64,000 bases of DNA from CANHBY01 sp046342195 (GCA_046342195.1 JBKDQE010000035.1:1-64000), one strand, 5' to 3'; positions 1-8,835 are shown, numbered from the stretch's first letter. Translations and numbers: made by a program. Notes: generated by a model from the sequence alone, not told the origin.

Positions 1-1
1 G

Positions 2-320
2 GGGGCCGTGCGCTGGCACGGGCGACAGGGCGGCGTGGTGAACGTGGGGCAAGCCAAGCGGCGAGTTCAACGTCCGCGACTGCGGGATGCGAAGGGCGAA
101 GTACCGATCACTGCCTATGCCGCGTGCACGCTGACGAGGGGATTTCGCGCCGGGTGGCCGACGTCCTGGCTGTGGACATGACCAAAGTGCAACGCTGCCG
201 GATTCACAAACTCAGGCGCGGACATGCGCAAATCAAGACCCTCATCAAGACCTTGCGGCCTCCAAAGTCCGAACCGAAGGCCGTATCATCAAACCTGCCA
301 CCGATTCAAACCTTCAACTA
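2..320 (+). pseudogene. IS256/mutator-type transposase remnant (frameshifted, truncated)
   Basis: Two frames carry successive pieces that resemble an IS256-family (mutator-type) transposase. The frame starting at base 2 reads RWHGRQGG...VQRPRLRD...GEVPITAY, like the region before the first catalytic Asp of these enzymes. It stops near base 180. From about base 124 another frame carries VQRCRIHKLR, like the conserved (V)QRC-x-HK block that normally lies well downstream, and ends at a TAA at 318-320. The intervening catalytic region is missing, so this is a deleted and frameshifted relic. The left part may continue outside the window. The family call rests on remembered motifs, not on a search. 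Confidence 0.5.
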
Positions 321-713
321 AATTTGGGACACCGCCTCCCGTCCTGTCATTCATTGTGCGCTCTGGACGCTGCGACTGCGCGCATGACAGCGAGGGTGCC
401 GGTCAGTCAAGGGGCGATAACGCCAGATTTTGTGTCAGTCCTGAATGAGTCATCGTTCTCGTCGGTGCCTTGATTAAATTTTGCACGGCCGACTATGCGG
501 ATCAGCCATTTAAGAAATAAAAAATGGCGTGTAGGAAATTTTTGGTGAGCCTGTCACAGTGCAAGTTGCCAAACATAGTGAACACCAGATTTTTCAAGTC
601 ATCCTTACAGGGAATTTTTTGATTGCAGTTGGATCAAACATTGCGTATAGCTACGGGCCTCCAGAAGACGGCACCTCACCTTGGCCCGACTCACCCTTCT
701 GTCAAGAGAAGTC
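321..713. other. Intergenic region, no gene seen
   Basis: About 390 bases between the transposase remnant and the PA14 gene. The first part is GC-rich and still looks like decayed coding DNA. From about 460 it turns AT-rich, as expected for a promoter region of the downstream gene. I saw no clear -35/-10 pair, tRNA or terminator. Confidence 0.5.
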
Positions 714-1367
714 ATGAGTGCTGCTCATCATATGTTGACTCAACCTCAAAAAACAAAGTTCCGACGCTGGAGAATGCTGACTTTCAGCATCGTTGCCGCC
801 TCTTCACTGGTGGCTGCTAATCGAATGTGGTTCTCCCCACCATTGTCATCCCCTGAAAAAGGAGGCATTGCAGCCACAGAACGCCAGTACGCGGAACAGC
901 GGGCCAACCTCTGCGGTGCCGGCAATGCCATAGGGGTGGGTTTGAAAGGTGATTATTTCATCAATCCTGATGCAAGTGGTGCCCCGGCCTTGAGCCGCAT
1001 TGACAAGCTGATTGATTTCGATGCGGGGTTTGATGCGCCTCAGGCCATAGCAAGTGCATTCACCGTGCCCCGATCTGTTCGCTGGACAGGTTGGATCAAG
1101 CCTCCATTGAATGGGCGCTACCGCTTTCATTTCGATGCTCCAGGGGTGACCGTGACGGTGGCGCATCAACTGGTTTCAGGTTGGGGGGCAGACCCCAATG
1201 CTTCAGTGGACATGGCCATCGGGCGGTTTTACCCCATTTTGATTGAAGCCAAGTCCATTCATACTTCTTACACGGGCCGGTGGCGCCTTGAATGGACGGC
1301 TCCACACGGCCTGCGCTACCTGGTTCCGACCGCCTTGCTTTTTATGCCATCGAACCCTGCGCCATGA
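714..1367 (+). CDS. PA14-domain protein, exported or membrane-anchored
   Basis: A 217-residue protein. The N-terminus is basic (KTKFRRWR) and is followed by a hydrophobic stretch (LTFSIVAASSLVAA) that could be a signal peptide or anchor. Residues of about 75-215 look like one PA14-type beta domain: VGLKGDYF near the start, then SVRWTGWIKPP and GRYRFHFDAPG, matching the usual RWTG and G-x-Y-x-F blocks. PA14 domains usually bind carbohydrate or act as modules in secreted proteins; here the domain stands alone. The ATG at 714 follows a purine-rich AAGAGAAG and was chosen over an in-frame TTG at 681. The gene sits between two transposase remnants, so it may be an acquired or stranded gene. Confidence 0.6.
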   Translation: MSAAHHMLTQPQKTKFRRWRMLTFSIVAASSLVAANRMWFSPPLSSPEKGGIAATERQYAEQRANLCGAGNAIGVGLKGDYFINPDASGAPALSRIDKLIDFDAGFDAPQAIASAFTVPRSVRWTGWIKPPLNGRYRFHFDAPGVTVTVAHQLVSGWGADPNASVDMAIGRFYPILIEAKSIHTSYTGRWRLEWTAPHGLRYLVPTALLFMPSNPAP

Positions 1368-1373
1368 TATTTT

Positions 1374-1568
1374 TTACCGGGTTTTAATAGGCTTCAAAGA
1401 TTTGTGAAACACCCCCACTTTCCATCGTCTTTGACAGGTCGCGGTGATGGCGTCATGGTTGCAAGTCAAGTCGCTGCAAACCAGATGCAATGTACCCGTG
1501 CTGCCGTCTTTGTGTTTAAAGACTTGCCTCACCACAAGGACTTCTTTTGCATAGCCCTTGAGCCAGCC
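1374..1568 (-). pseudogene. DDE transposase C-terminal remnant (IS4/IS701-like)
   Basis: The minus strand encodes a piece with EVLVVRQVF, KDGSTGTLHLVCSDLT and RRWKVGVFHKSLK, which matches the beta-strand and catalytic-Glu region of DDE transposases where QKRWKVEEYHKSLK is typical. The expected E-E before Y is replaced by G-V, so the catalytic Glu appears lost. Only this C-terminal piece is left, and it abuts the 3' end of relA. The open frame continues into relA antisense, but that part is not transposase-like. Confidence 0.55.
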
Positions 1569-1599
1569 GCACACTGAACTGACTGCCGCAGCCATCCAT

Positions 1600-3816
1600 T
1601 CAGCGCCGGTGTGCGCTACGCACACCACCGACTTGCAAGGCGCGCAGCAAAATATCATCCAGGCGGTCAAGGTCCGGCATTTCCACGGTAAAAGTCATCC
1701 AGGCAGTGGCACCCCGAGGGTCTTTCACAGTCTGCGTCTTGACCCCGATCACATTCATTTTTTCTTTGGCAAAAATTTCAGAGACATCTCGCAGCAATCC
1801 AGGCCGATCCGTGGCCTGGATCATGATGTCCACAGGATAAAGCACGACAGACTGCGACGCGCCTGGCGTGGTCCAGTCAACTTCAATCACCCGCTCGGGT
1901 GAGCGGCGAGTCATTTCGGCCCAATTGCTGCACAACAGGCGGTGTACAGCAACCCCTTTGCCCCGTGTGACAAACCCCCCAATTCGATCCGGTGGGGCAG
2001 GACGACAGCAGCGGGCCAGGTGGCAGAACAAGGCGTTCACGCCCGCCACAGAAACCTGCTCTCCATGCCCTGAGCTTTTGCCGGGGGGCCGCAAGCGCAC
2101 AAACTCGTTCCGGGAGGTATTTGCTGGCGTTGGCGGACGTAAAGCGTCTTCAATATGACGCAAGGAAAATTCATCTTTGCCAACCACTTCAAAGAACTCA
2201 TCAGGTGAGGCAAACCCCAACTGAGCAGCGAGGCCCTCAAAATTCAGGGCGGTTTTTCCTTCTCGCTGAAGCACCTTCTCAACGGCCTCCCGTCCCCTGG
2301 CGATGGTTTGCTGCTGAATCTGCGCATTAAACCAGGCTCGCACTTTGGCGCGCGCGCGCGCGCTGCGCAAAAAACCAAGCTGTGGCTGTAACCAATCGAG
2401 GGAAGGCCCTCCCTCTTTCACCGTTGTAATTTCAACGGTTTGCCCACTTTGAAGCACGGTATTCAGAGGCACCAACACCCCATCTACCTTGGCCCCTCGG
2501 CATCGATGCCCGAGGCTGGTATGCACGGCATAGGCAAAGTCAACAGGGGTTGCCCCGGCGGTCAATTCAAGCACCTCGGCCTGAGGCGTGAAAACGTAGA
2601 GGTGCGCGTCTGAAACCCCTTCTCCTTTGGCCACAAACTCGTGCTCCCAGGCCAACAATTGACGCAACACCGCTTTGCGGGCTTCATTGAGTTGAGCCTG
2701 AGCCTCATTGGTTCTGACACCGGCATACCCCTTGACTCCCGCTTCTTTGTAGGCCCAGTGAGAGGCCATCCCAAATTCGGCATGGTGGTGCATCTCCCGG
2801 GTACGAATTTGCACTTCCACCGTGCGCCCCCGATCATCCAGCACCACGGTATGCAGTGATTGGTATCCGTTGGGCTTGGGACGAGCGATGTAATCGTCAA
2901 ACGCGCCATCCAAGGCTTTGAACAAGGCATGAACTTGGCCCAACACCGCATAACAGTCTGCCACGGTATTGACAATCACCCGCATGGCACGAACATCCAG
3001 AACTTGAGGAAATGCCAAGCCCTTGCCCTGCATTTTTTTCCAAATGCTATAGATATGTTTAGGCCGCCCCTGAACCTCTGCCTGAATGCGGTGAGCGGCG
3101 AGGGCCTCACTGAGTTGTTGCCGAAACAACTCCACGCCAGCCTCTCTTTCCACCCGACGCTCATCAAGTAGCATAGCCACATGACGATAATGTTCTGGCT
3201 GCAAAAAACGAAATGAAAGGTCTTCCATTTCCCACTTGATTTGCCAAATGCCCAGGCGGTTGGCCAGGGGTGCAAAGACATGCAGGCTTTCCTCGGCAGT
3301 TTCCCGCGGGCAATCGCGCTTACTTTGAGCGTAGTACCTCAGTGTTTGCAGGCGCGAAGCGAGTCGCAAAAGAACCACCCGCAAATCCTGTGAAAACGCC
3401 AGAAGCATCTTGCGCACACGCTCTGTTTGTTGCGTCTGAAGTGTCGGGCCTACTTGCGCTTTGCGTGCCGCGCGTTGAATTTGAACCAGCTTGCGGGTAT
3501 GCACCATGAGGCTGGCATAGGTCGGCCCAAAAGCCTTGCTGACGATTTCTTCCGGGTTTTGCAAATAGTCAGCCGCATACACCAAATAGACGGCGGCGCG
3601 CATCGATGGCGCGGCACCAACGTCCTTCAAAATACCGGCAATGCCGTCCGCATGATGTTGCGCCCCTTCTCCGGAATGTAAAATTTGACCCTGCAACAAG
3701 GGTTGGGCAAAATTCCTGGCGCGCACCAGCGCTTGTTCGCCGGCCGAGGCATCGTCCTGGGCATCCACCCACTGAACAATGGTGGAAGAAAACGAATTTG
3801 AGTGAGTGGTTTTCAT
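1600..3816 (-). CDS. relA: GTP pyrophosphokinase RelA ((p)ppGpp synthetase)
   Basis: A 738-residue RelA/SpoT homologue that makes (p)ppGpp in the stringent response. The N-terminal hydrolase domain (about 50-200) is degenerate: the HD position reads VYAADYL, and the later R-L-A-D-R-L-H block reads RLASRLQTL. This predicts no hydrolase activity, as in RelA rather than SpoT. The synthetase domain (about 240-350) is intact, with GRPKHIYSIWKKM and PKPNGYQSLHT. It has the acidic AFDDY where SpoT has RFKDY, another RelA signature. A TGS domain (about 400-465) and a C-terminal ACT domain (about 660-738, DRPGLLRDVSEIF) follow. The (GC)8 run at 2348-2363 lies inside the coding region. The gene stands alone on the minus strand. 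Confidence 0.95.
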   Translation of the reverse strand: MKTTHSNSFSSTIVQWVDAQDDASAGEQALVRARNFAQPLLQGQILHSGEGAQHHADGIAGILKDVGAAPSMRAAVYLVYAADYLQNPEEIVSKAFGPTYASLMVHTRKLVQIQRAARKAQVGPTLQTQQTERVRKMLLAFSQDLRVVLLRLASRLQTLRYYAQSKRDCPRETAEESLHVFAPLANRLGIWQIKWEMEDLSFRFLQPEHYRHVAMLLDERRVEREAGVELFRQQLSEALAAHRIQAEVQGRPKHIYSIWKKMQGKGLAFPQVLDVRAMRVIVNTVADCYAVLGQVHALFKALDGAFDDYIARPKPNGYQSLHTVVLDDRGRTVEVQIRTREMHHHAEFGMASHWAYKEAGVKGYAGVRTNEAQAQLNEARKAVLRQLLAWEHEFVAKGEGVSDAHLYVFTPQAEVLELTAGATPVDFAYAVHTSLGHRCRGAKVDGVLVPLNTVLQSGQTVEITTVKEGGPSLDWLQPQLGFLRSARARAKVRAWFNAQIQQQTIARGREAVEKVLQREGKTALNFEGLAAQLGFASPDEFFEVVGKDEFSLRHIEDALRPPTPANTSRNEFVRLRPPGKSSGHGEQVSVAGVNALFCHLARCCRPAPPDRIGGFVTRGKGVAVHRLLCSNWAEMTRRSPERVIEVDWTTPGASQSVVLYPVDIMIQATDRPGLLRDVSEIFAKEKMNVIGVKTQTVKDPRGATAWMTFTVEMPDLDRLDDILLRALQVGGVRSAHRR

Positions 3817-3852
3817 GCAAATTGAGCGCGGATGGCCTTCAACTCAAAAAAA

Positions 3853-4728
3853 TCAAGCCATCAAGAAAGATTGAACAACCGCCACTTGCTCATCCTGAAC
3901 AAGGGTGGGGGCGTGACCCACCCCATCTATGTCATACCGTTGCGCCCGGGGGCCACGCTGAGTCATGGCCTGGGCCGTGGCAGACGTGAGAAGGTCTGAC
4001 TCGGCCCCATGCAAAACCAGGGTTGGACACCGTATGGCATCATAGGCCTTCCAGAGGAAAGCATTATTGGCGGCGGCACTTTCGGGGTTCACCCCTCGAA
4101 ACACTTCGCCAATGCGTGGGTCATAGTGCAACTTGAACCCGGCTCCCTCGGGCCGCAACATGGGCCTGGACAGTGCAGCCCATTGTTCGTCAGTATGCGG
4201 GCCAAAACCGGGTGACACCCTGCGTAAATCATCAAATGCCGCTTGTTCATTGTCCCAATACAAAGGAGCGCCCACATAGGCCCCAATGCGCTGAAGTGCT
4301 GCCAAAGGCAATTCAGGCCCTACATCATTAAGCACCAGCCGCTCAATCGGGGTTTGTGGCAACGCTGCTAAAAGCAAAGCAATCAACCCACCCATCGATG
4401 TGCCCACCACATGAAGAAGCTCTGCGTTCAGTCGAGCCAGCAAGGTCACGACGTCAGTCCCATAAGCCGGCACCTGATACCCGGCAGGATCCAACAAATC
4501 ATCAGAATAACCTCGCCCAAGCATATCAGGGCAAACCACCCGGTATCGATTGCAAAGCGATCGTGCCAGAGTATCAAAATCACGACCCTGTCGGGTCAAA
4601 CCGTGGAGGCACAGCAACACTCGCGGGTTGCCCGGGTCACCCCACTCCCAATAAGCCAGTTTCAGCAATTGCCCGGGTCGCAGACACTGCACATGGCTCA
4701 ATCGAGGCTGAATTGTCACAACATTCAT
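3853..4728 (-). CDS. Alpha/beta-fold hydrolase
   Basis: A 291-residue single-domain alpha/beta hydrolase. The oxyanion motif LCLHGLTRQGRDF lies near residue 42, the nucleophile elbow GTSMGG in mid-protein, and the catalytic Asp and His are likely in LVLHGAESDLL and GVGHAP near the end. No signal peptide is seen, so it is probably cytoplasmic. The substrate cannot be read from the sequence. The ATG at 4728 was chosen because AGGGA lies about 8 bases upstream; ATG 4773 is in frame but poorly spaced. It diverges from the 3-hydroxybutyrate dehydrogenase gene with about 80 bases between, which is compatible with a role in ester or polyester metabolism, but that is only inference. Confidence 0.8.
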   Translation of the reverse strand: MNVVTIQPRLSHVQCLRPGQLLKLAYWEWGDPGNPRVLLCLHGLTRQGRDFDTLARSLCNRYRVVCPDMLGRGYSDDLLDPAGYQVPAYGTDVVTLLARLNAELLHVVGTSMGGLIALLLAALPQTPIERLVLNDVGPELPLAALQRIGAYVGAPLYWDNEQAAFDDLRRVSPGFGPHTDEQWAALSRPMLRPEGAGFKLHYDPRIGEVFRGVNPESAAANNAFLWKAYDAIRCPTLVLHGAESDLLTSATAQAMTQRGPRAQRYDIDGVGHAPTLVQDEQVAVVQSFLMA

Positions 4729-4808
4729 GAGAAAGTCCCTGTCCTTGGCTAAAGTATCGATTCGCGAAGTCATCCTACATTGATGTGAAGGAACCACAAG
4801 GAATTCTC

Positions 4809-5579
4809 ATGCTTCAAGGAAAAACTGCCCTGGTGACGGGGTCTACCAGCGGTATCGGCCTGGGTATTGCCCACAGCTTGGCGCGTCAAGGCGTCCATAT
4901 CATTTTGAATGGTTTTGGTGATTGTGAAGCCGCACAAGCTCAAATCAAATCACTCGGTGTCAAGGTTTCTTATTGCGCGGCTGACATGCGTCAACCCCTC
5001 GAAATCGCTGACATGATGGCCCACGCCGAAAAGGAGTTTGGCGGGGTGGATGTGCTGGTCAACAATGCCGGCATTCAGTATGTGTCGCCCGTGGAAACCT
5101 TTCCAGCAGACCAATGGGATGCCATCATCGCCATCAACCTCAGTGCTGCGTTTCATACCATTCGCTTGGCTATTCCAGGAATGCGCAAGAAAAACTGGGG
5201 GCGAATCATCAATATTGCCTCGGCCCACGGCCTGGTGGCCTCAGCTCAAAAATCTGCTTATGTTGCGGCCAAGCATGGCATGATCGGCCTGACCAAAGCC
5301 GTTGCGCTCGAAACAGCCACCACAGGCATCACCGTGAATGCCATTTGCCCTGGATGGGTTCTCACCCCCCTTGTGCAAAAGCAACTCGATGCACGCGCCG
5401 CCGCAGAGCATATTGATAACGCCGAAGCCACCAGACGGCTTTTGTCAGAAAAGCAGCCCTCATTAGAGTTTACCACCCCGGAAAACCTGGGCGAACTGAC
5501 AGTTTTTTTATGCTCACAAGCCGGCCAAAACGTGCGTGGGGCAGCTTGGGCGGTTGATGGTGGCTGGACGGCTCAATAG
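4809..5579 (+). CDS. bdhA: 3-hydroxybutyrate dehydrogenase (SDR family)
   Basis: A 256-residue short-chain dehydrogenase. The Rossmann nucleotide motif GSTSGIGLG is at about 11-19, NNAG at about 85, the catalytic Ser in IASAHG, and YVAAKHG gives the catalytic Tyr and Lys. The C-terminal half (ICPGWVLTPLV, DGGWTAQ) and overall length fit D-3-hydroxybutyrate dehydrogenase, which interconverts 3-hydroxybutyrate and acetoacetate with NAD in polyhydroxybutyrate and ketone-body metabolism. The ATG at 4809 is preceded by AAGGAA and is preferred over a GTG at 4785. Another SDR specificity is possible. Confidence 0.85.
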   Translation: MLQGKTALVTGSTSGIGLGIAHSLARQGVHIILNGFGDCEAAQAQIKSLGVKVSYCAADMRQPLEIADMMAHAEKEFGGVDVLVNNAGIQYVSPVETFPADQWDAIIAINLSAAFHTIRLAIPGMRKKNWGRIINIASAHGLVASAQKSAYVAAKHGMIGLTKAVALETATTGITVNAICPGWVLTPLVQKQLDARAAAEHIDNAEATRRLLSEKQPSLEFTTPENLGELTVFLCSQAGQNVRGAAWAVDGGWTAQ

Positions 5580-5619
5580 TCAGCCCGCCCTCCCTGCATG
5601 ACAGCCCCCTGAGCTTTAC

Positions 5620-5645
5620 AAGCCCCTCAACCCGATGAGGGGCTT
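5620..5645 (+). terminator. Hairpin after bdhA
   Basis: A perfect 10-bp inverted repeat (AAGCCCCTCA / TGAGGGGCTT) with a 6-base loop lies 40 bases after the bdhA stop. It lacks a T-tract, so it is a weak intrinsic terminator or an mRNA-stabilising hairpin. Confidence 0.45.
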
Positions 5646-5806
5646 GGCACCACGCCATCAAGCTCAAGCCGATTCATGAAATGATCATATGGGGAGCAAC
5701 CCGAGTGCGGAAAAAACTGACATGCGTTTTGGCAGTGTCCTGACTGTGCGCAAGCCTGTCTTGAGGCGACGATATCTTCCATCGCCCCTTCACACTGGAG
5801 CCCCTG

Positions 5807-6013
5807 ATGGAACAGTCGTCACCGATTCTCGCCAACCCATTTGCCCTGATGCTGAACCCCGAAGCAGTGCTCCGTGCCGTAGAAAGTTCGCATAAACTGA
5901 GCAGCCTGCAAAGCCGGGTTTGCCGGCCCTTGGATTCACCAAACCCTCAGTCTGAATTTGACAGTCTGGATGTGCCCCTCACAAACTGGCAAGAGCCTGA
6001 GGCAACACGCTGA
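5807..6013 (+). CDS. Small conserved hypothetical protein (68 aa)
   Basis: A 68-residue protein that begins MEQSSPILANPFALMLNPE and contains LQSRVCRPLD. I recall small Burkholderiales proteins of this type (NPFALM-x-(D/N)PE...L-x-SR-x-CRPLD), function unknown. GGAG sits 6 bases before the ATG, a good ribosome binding site. There are no membrane segments. The pattern and the ribosome site argue that it is real rather than a chance frame. Confidence 0.6.
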   Translation: MEQSSPILANPFALMLNPEAVLRAVESSHKLSSLQSRVCRPLDSPNPQSEFDSLDVPLTNWQEPEATR

Positions 6014-6332
6014 TCAAGGCCTTGGGCGTGCTTAACAAGCCAGCCCTGACCCATGCAATCAGGTTGTTATTCCCGCGCAAGCGCGAATCCATAGGGCACC
6101 AGCCAGCGCCAGGCCTTGGCTGGGTTCCACCACTGACGCGCGCAATAACGAGGTGGCGAAATGGATGCTGCCACGCCCTGGCCGAGCTGCCTTGAAATTT
6201 TCTCAAATCAACAGGATATTCTTTTTGCCGAAAATATAAAAACATCTCATATCCATATGTGAATAACTCACTTTGCATCTCGCTGTTATTTTATAGACTG
6301 AGTGAACTAAAATTCGTTCATAAAGTTAAATT
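6014..6332. other. Intergenic region with REP-like hairpin
   Basis: About 320 bases with no gene seen. A short hairpin sequence (ATTCCCGCGCAAGCGCGAAT, near 6069-6088) resembles the interspersed ATTCCCGCG-type palindromes common in Betaproteobacteria; a partial ATTCCCGCG copy is near 62963. Base composition drops sharply from about 6190 on, marking the start of the AT-rich islet. Confidence 0.45.
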
Positions 6333-6842
6333 ATGGTAGCAAGCCTGATCGCAAGCAAAAGCATTAAAAACAAAAATAATAATTTAAGCCATGAAAATAT
6401 TAACAACCCCTGGGTTAATCTTGGCGCTTATGGTAGGGTTGAGCTGATAAAAAATAAAGAAAGCTTTTTTATCAGAACTCGAACTTTATTCTATAAAGTT
6501 CCAACAGAAATAAATCAACAGGAAATAGAATCCTGGACATTAAAAGCCGTTAAAAATGACTGGATAAAAACACCACTGTACCCTGCAAAAATCCCAAATA
6601 CAAGTCACACAGAAAAAATCAATTCTTCAAATCAACATCTTTACCATCAAGGTAAATTTGATTGGATAAACATTGAAAAGGGGCGCCTAAAGATAGGAAA
6701 AAACGATAAAGGTGAAATTATTGCAAAAACAAGAAAAAAATCATATATTGTACCAAAAAATATTTCATCATCACCAAGCAAAGTAAAAACATGGCTGACT
6801 TCAAAAAAAATAGAAAGCCATGAACTATACCCAAAAAAATAA
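6333..6842 (+). CDS. Unrecognised module-repeat protein, 5' part of a split gene
   Basis: A 169-residue frame, rich in Lys and Asn and very AT-rich. It consists of two copies of an unnamed module: residues 26-84 (FFIRTRTLFYKVP ... IESW ... PLYP) and 108-167 (AKTRKKSYIVP ... VKTW ... ELYP). The same module occurs three times at the N-terminus of the 1083-residue protein at 53438-56689 and once at the start of the downstream frame here. It ends at TAA directly after seven A residues. Backing up one base there continues into the 3' frame, giving LYPKKIIPETDV, parallel to LYPGPAITRDV in the 1083-residue protein. It is therefore probably the N-terminal third of one protein of about 821 residues. 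No signal peptide is seen. Function unknown. Confidence 0.65.
   Translation: MVASLIASKSIKNKNNNLSHENINNPWVNLGAYGRVELIKNKESFFIRTRTLFYKVPTEINQQEIESWTLKAVKNDWIKTPLYPAKIPNTSHTEKINSSNQHLYHQGKFDWINIEKGRLKIGKNDKGEIIAKTRKKSYIVPKNISSSPSKVKTWLTSKKIESHELYPKK
6833..6839 (+). promoter_or_regulatory. A AAA AAA heptamer, candidate -1 frameshift or slippage site
   Basis: Seven A residues sit in the phase A AAA AAA relative to the upstream frame and are followed immediately by an in-frame TAA. Slipping back one base joins the upstream frame to the downstream one, which is open from 6824. Programmed ribosomal frameshifting, transcript slippage, a true one-base mutation and a sequencing error all fit; the sequence cannot decide between them. 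Confidence 0.4.
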
Positions 6843-8797
6843 TACCAGAAACAGACGTATCAAAAATATTCATTGGCCGTCAAAATGGTTATGGGTCATC
6901 AGCATCAAGCGATTTCAAACCTTTGACCAGTGAGCGATGGCTGGATACAAAATTGGGTCAAGTGAGTCTGGGCACAAGCGAGTCTTCGCCCAAAAGGCTT
7001 ATGATCAAAACCAGGGGAGAGGGTTACTACTACGTTCCAAATGAATATTCCAAAAGTCGGGTTGCCATCAAAGAATGGGTTGAAAATGCTGTCAATGAGG
7101 GCTCCATCACGACATCTTTATACTCCTACCCAACACAAACCAAGCCTTTAAATATAAACCAAGAAGTCGGCAAAGATATTGCTTTTTATTACAATACAAT
7201 TAAAAATATTGTCGACGATGAATATAATCATTCCCTGACAAGCACAGAACGGCCGCCAAAAGGTAACACCGGAGACGTTACCTTGCGTGTTCAACCTTGG
7301 CGTGGCAAGCCCATTTGGAATTTATTTGACCCAAAAGAACAACTGATTGAGTGTAAACTCATCAGCACTGCAGGCCGTCCAGGCTGTGATTTTAAAACAA
7401 AGTGGGTTATCAGCGAAGAATTTAAAGGCCTTCAAGAAATTTTAAATGTAATAAATGCAAAAATTGAATTTGAATCTTCAGGCGCGCTCCGTTTTGTGAA
7501 TGGTCAAATCATCGGTCAAGGTGCAGCAGCCATTAAACTGAACATCAGTCACCCTCAACCTGAATCGCTGATACGCTTGGTGGTCGGCCTTGAGTTTCCT
7601 CAATTTTCGGCCCCCATGATGCCCATTATTCAACGGGTTTTGCCAAATTTGGCCTCGCTTTATCAGTTATTAACAAAACCACCACAAGATCGCTCTGAAT
7701 TTGTTCGAAAATTTGACGACATAGCAGGTCAAATACTGATTCCAATCACCATGCTTGGTGGGCAAATTTCCTTGGTTTATCCGGCAAATAATGCCATCAA
7801 GAAAGCTTTATCAACCAGCTCATCAATCTCTGCAGCCAGCGGTTTTGAGTTTTTGGCTGCCCTCCTCAAGGCGGCGGAAGGCAGCTTGTCTGTCCTTGAA
7901 AAAGCCACAGGATTCAACATTCGCATCGGCTATACGCAAACCCTGCGAGACCCTCTTGTCAAATCAAGTTCTGGTCATTTTGTGGCAGACAATTCTCGTC
8001 ATGTTTTACTGGTTGGAAAAAATACCGACGGGAAAATCATCACGGCACAACGCATCGAGTTTGCACGAAACTTGTTTGGAGATCGATTTTTAGATCCAAC
8101 TCTTTCAGAGTATGCAACAGCCCTTTTTGAGCGCGGGTTCAATGCTTTTCAAGTCTCGACACTCATTCCCTTGCGCTCAGCCAGGCTTGCAACAGAAAAA
8201 TTTGCATCTGACCCAGAAAAAGCTTTCCTTTCTCCGCCCCCGTTTGCACCCCAACGCCTCAAATATGACAAAGTCATGCAAATTGCTGATCAGGCAGCGC
8301 AGGCCATTATTGATATTCGAAGTCGCCTCCCTGCAAATACCTTGAGAGAGGTGCCCCGCATTTTGAACAGCTATGATGAATCAGTTCTGGCCCTACAAAA
8401 ATCTCTCCACATCATTCGCAGTTACGGCAGCAAAAATCAACGCACGCCACTGGAAAAACGATTTTTGTTCAACTTGGCCAATCCTTATGGCATTGACTGG
8501 GGCATACCAGAAGTACGTCAGCTCAATCAAAAAAATTACAATATCATGAAACCTGATCAGGAATTAACTGAAAAAATAATTTCCAATAATACCCCAAAAT
8601 ACCACATTGATGGGGGCTTTGATGATCGGCCTGAAATAATTACAAAAAACCACGACCAGAGTAGAAAAAAGTTTGTTTTCTCAATTTGGAATGATGCTTT
8701 TAATCACAAAAACAAAGAACAAAGGAGGCATATCGGCCTAGTCAACCCAGAAAACCAAATAGGTCTGAAAAAATCTTTAGATCGGTTTCTACGCTGA
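6839..8797 (+). CDS. Unrecognised module-repeat protein, 3' part of a split gene
   Basis: This frame encodes about 652 residues if entered by a -1 shift at 6833-6839. Alone, its first usable start is a TTG at 6923, which has no ribosome site. It opens with a linker and a third copy of the module (MIKTRGEGYYYVP ... IKEW ... LYSYP). The rest is unlike anything I recognise: a beta-rich middle (about 7440-7620) with hydrophobic stretches, an Ala/Leu-rich helical part, and a C-terminal NPYGIDWGIPE motif whose counterpart NPYRIDFGSPQ is in the protein at 51695-53074. There is no signal peptide and no known catalytic motif. Composition is AT-rich compared with neighbours, which suggests transfer. 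Confidence 0.6.
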   Translation: MIPETDVSKIFIGRQNGYGSSASSDFKPLTSERWLDTKLGQVSLGTSESSPKRLMIKTRGEGYYYVPNEYSKSRVAIKEWVENAVNEGSITTSLYSYPTQTKPLNINQEVGKDIAFYYNTIKNIVDDEYNHSLTSTERPPKGNTGDVTLRVQPWRGKPIWNLFDPKEQLIECKLISTAGRPGCDFKTKWVISEEFKGLQEILNVINAKIEFESSGALRFVNGQIIGQGAAAIKLNISHPQPESLIRLVVGLEFPQFSAPMMPIIQRVLPNLASLYQLLTKPPQDRSEFVRKFDDIAGQILIPITMLGGQISLVYPANNAIKKALSTSSSISAASGFEFLAALLKAAEGSLSVLEKATGFNIRIGYTQTLRDPLVKSSSGHFVADNSRHVLLVGKNTDGKIITAQRIEFARNLFGDRFLDPTLSEYATALFERGFNAFQVSTLIPLRSARLATEKFASDPEKAFLSPPPFAPQRLKYDKVMQIADQAAQAIIDIRSRLPANTLREVPRILNSYDESVLALQKSLHIIRSYGSKNQRTPLEKRFLFNLANPYGIDWGIPEVRQLNQKNYNIMKPDQELTEKIISNNTPKYHIDGGFDDRPEIITKNHDQSRKKFVFSIWNDAFNHKNKEQRRHIGLVNPENQIGLKKSLDRFLR

Positions 8798-8835
8798 AAT
8801 TTTCAGGCCCGAAAAATTTTAATTGTTGAATCCAT

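Noticed and set aside
1569..1670. Extension of the transposase remnant into relA
   Set aside because: The frame is open there, but the residues do not resemble a transposase and the DNA is the certain 3' end of relA.
5689..5895. 68-codon plus-strand frame overlapping the small conserved protein at 5807
   Set aside because: It is in another frame, has no ribosome site, and the NPFALM protein in the overlapping frame is more credible.
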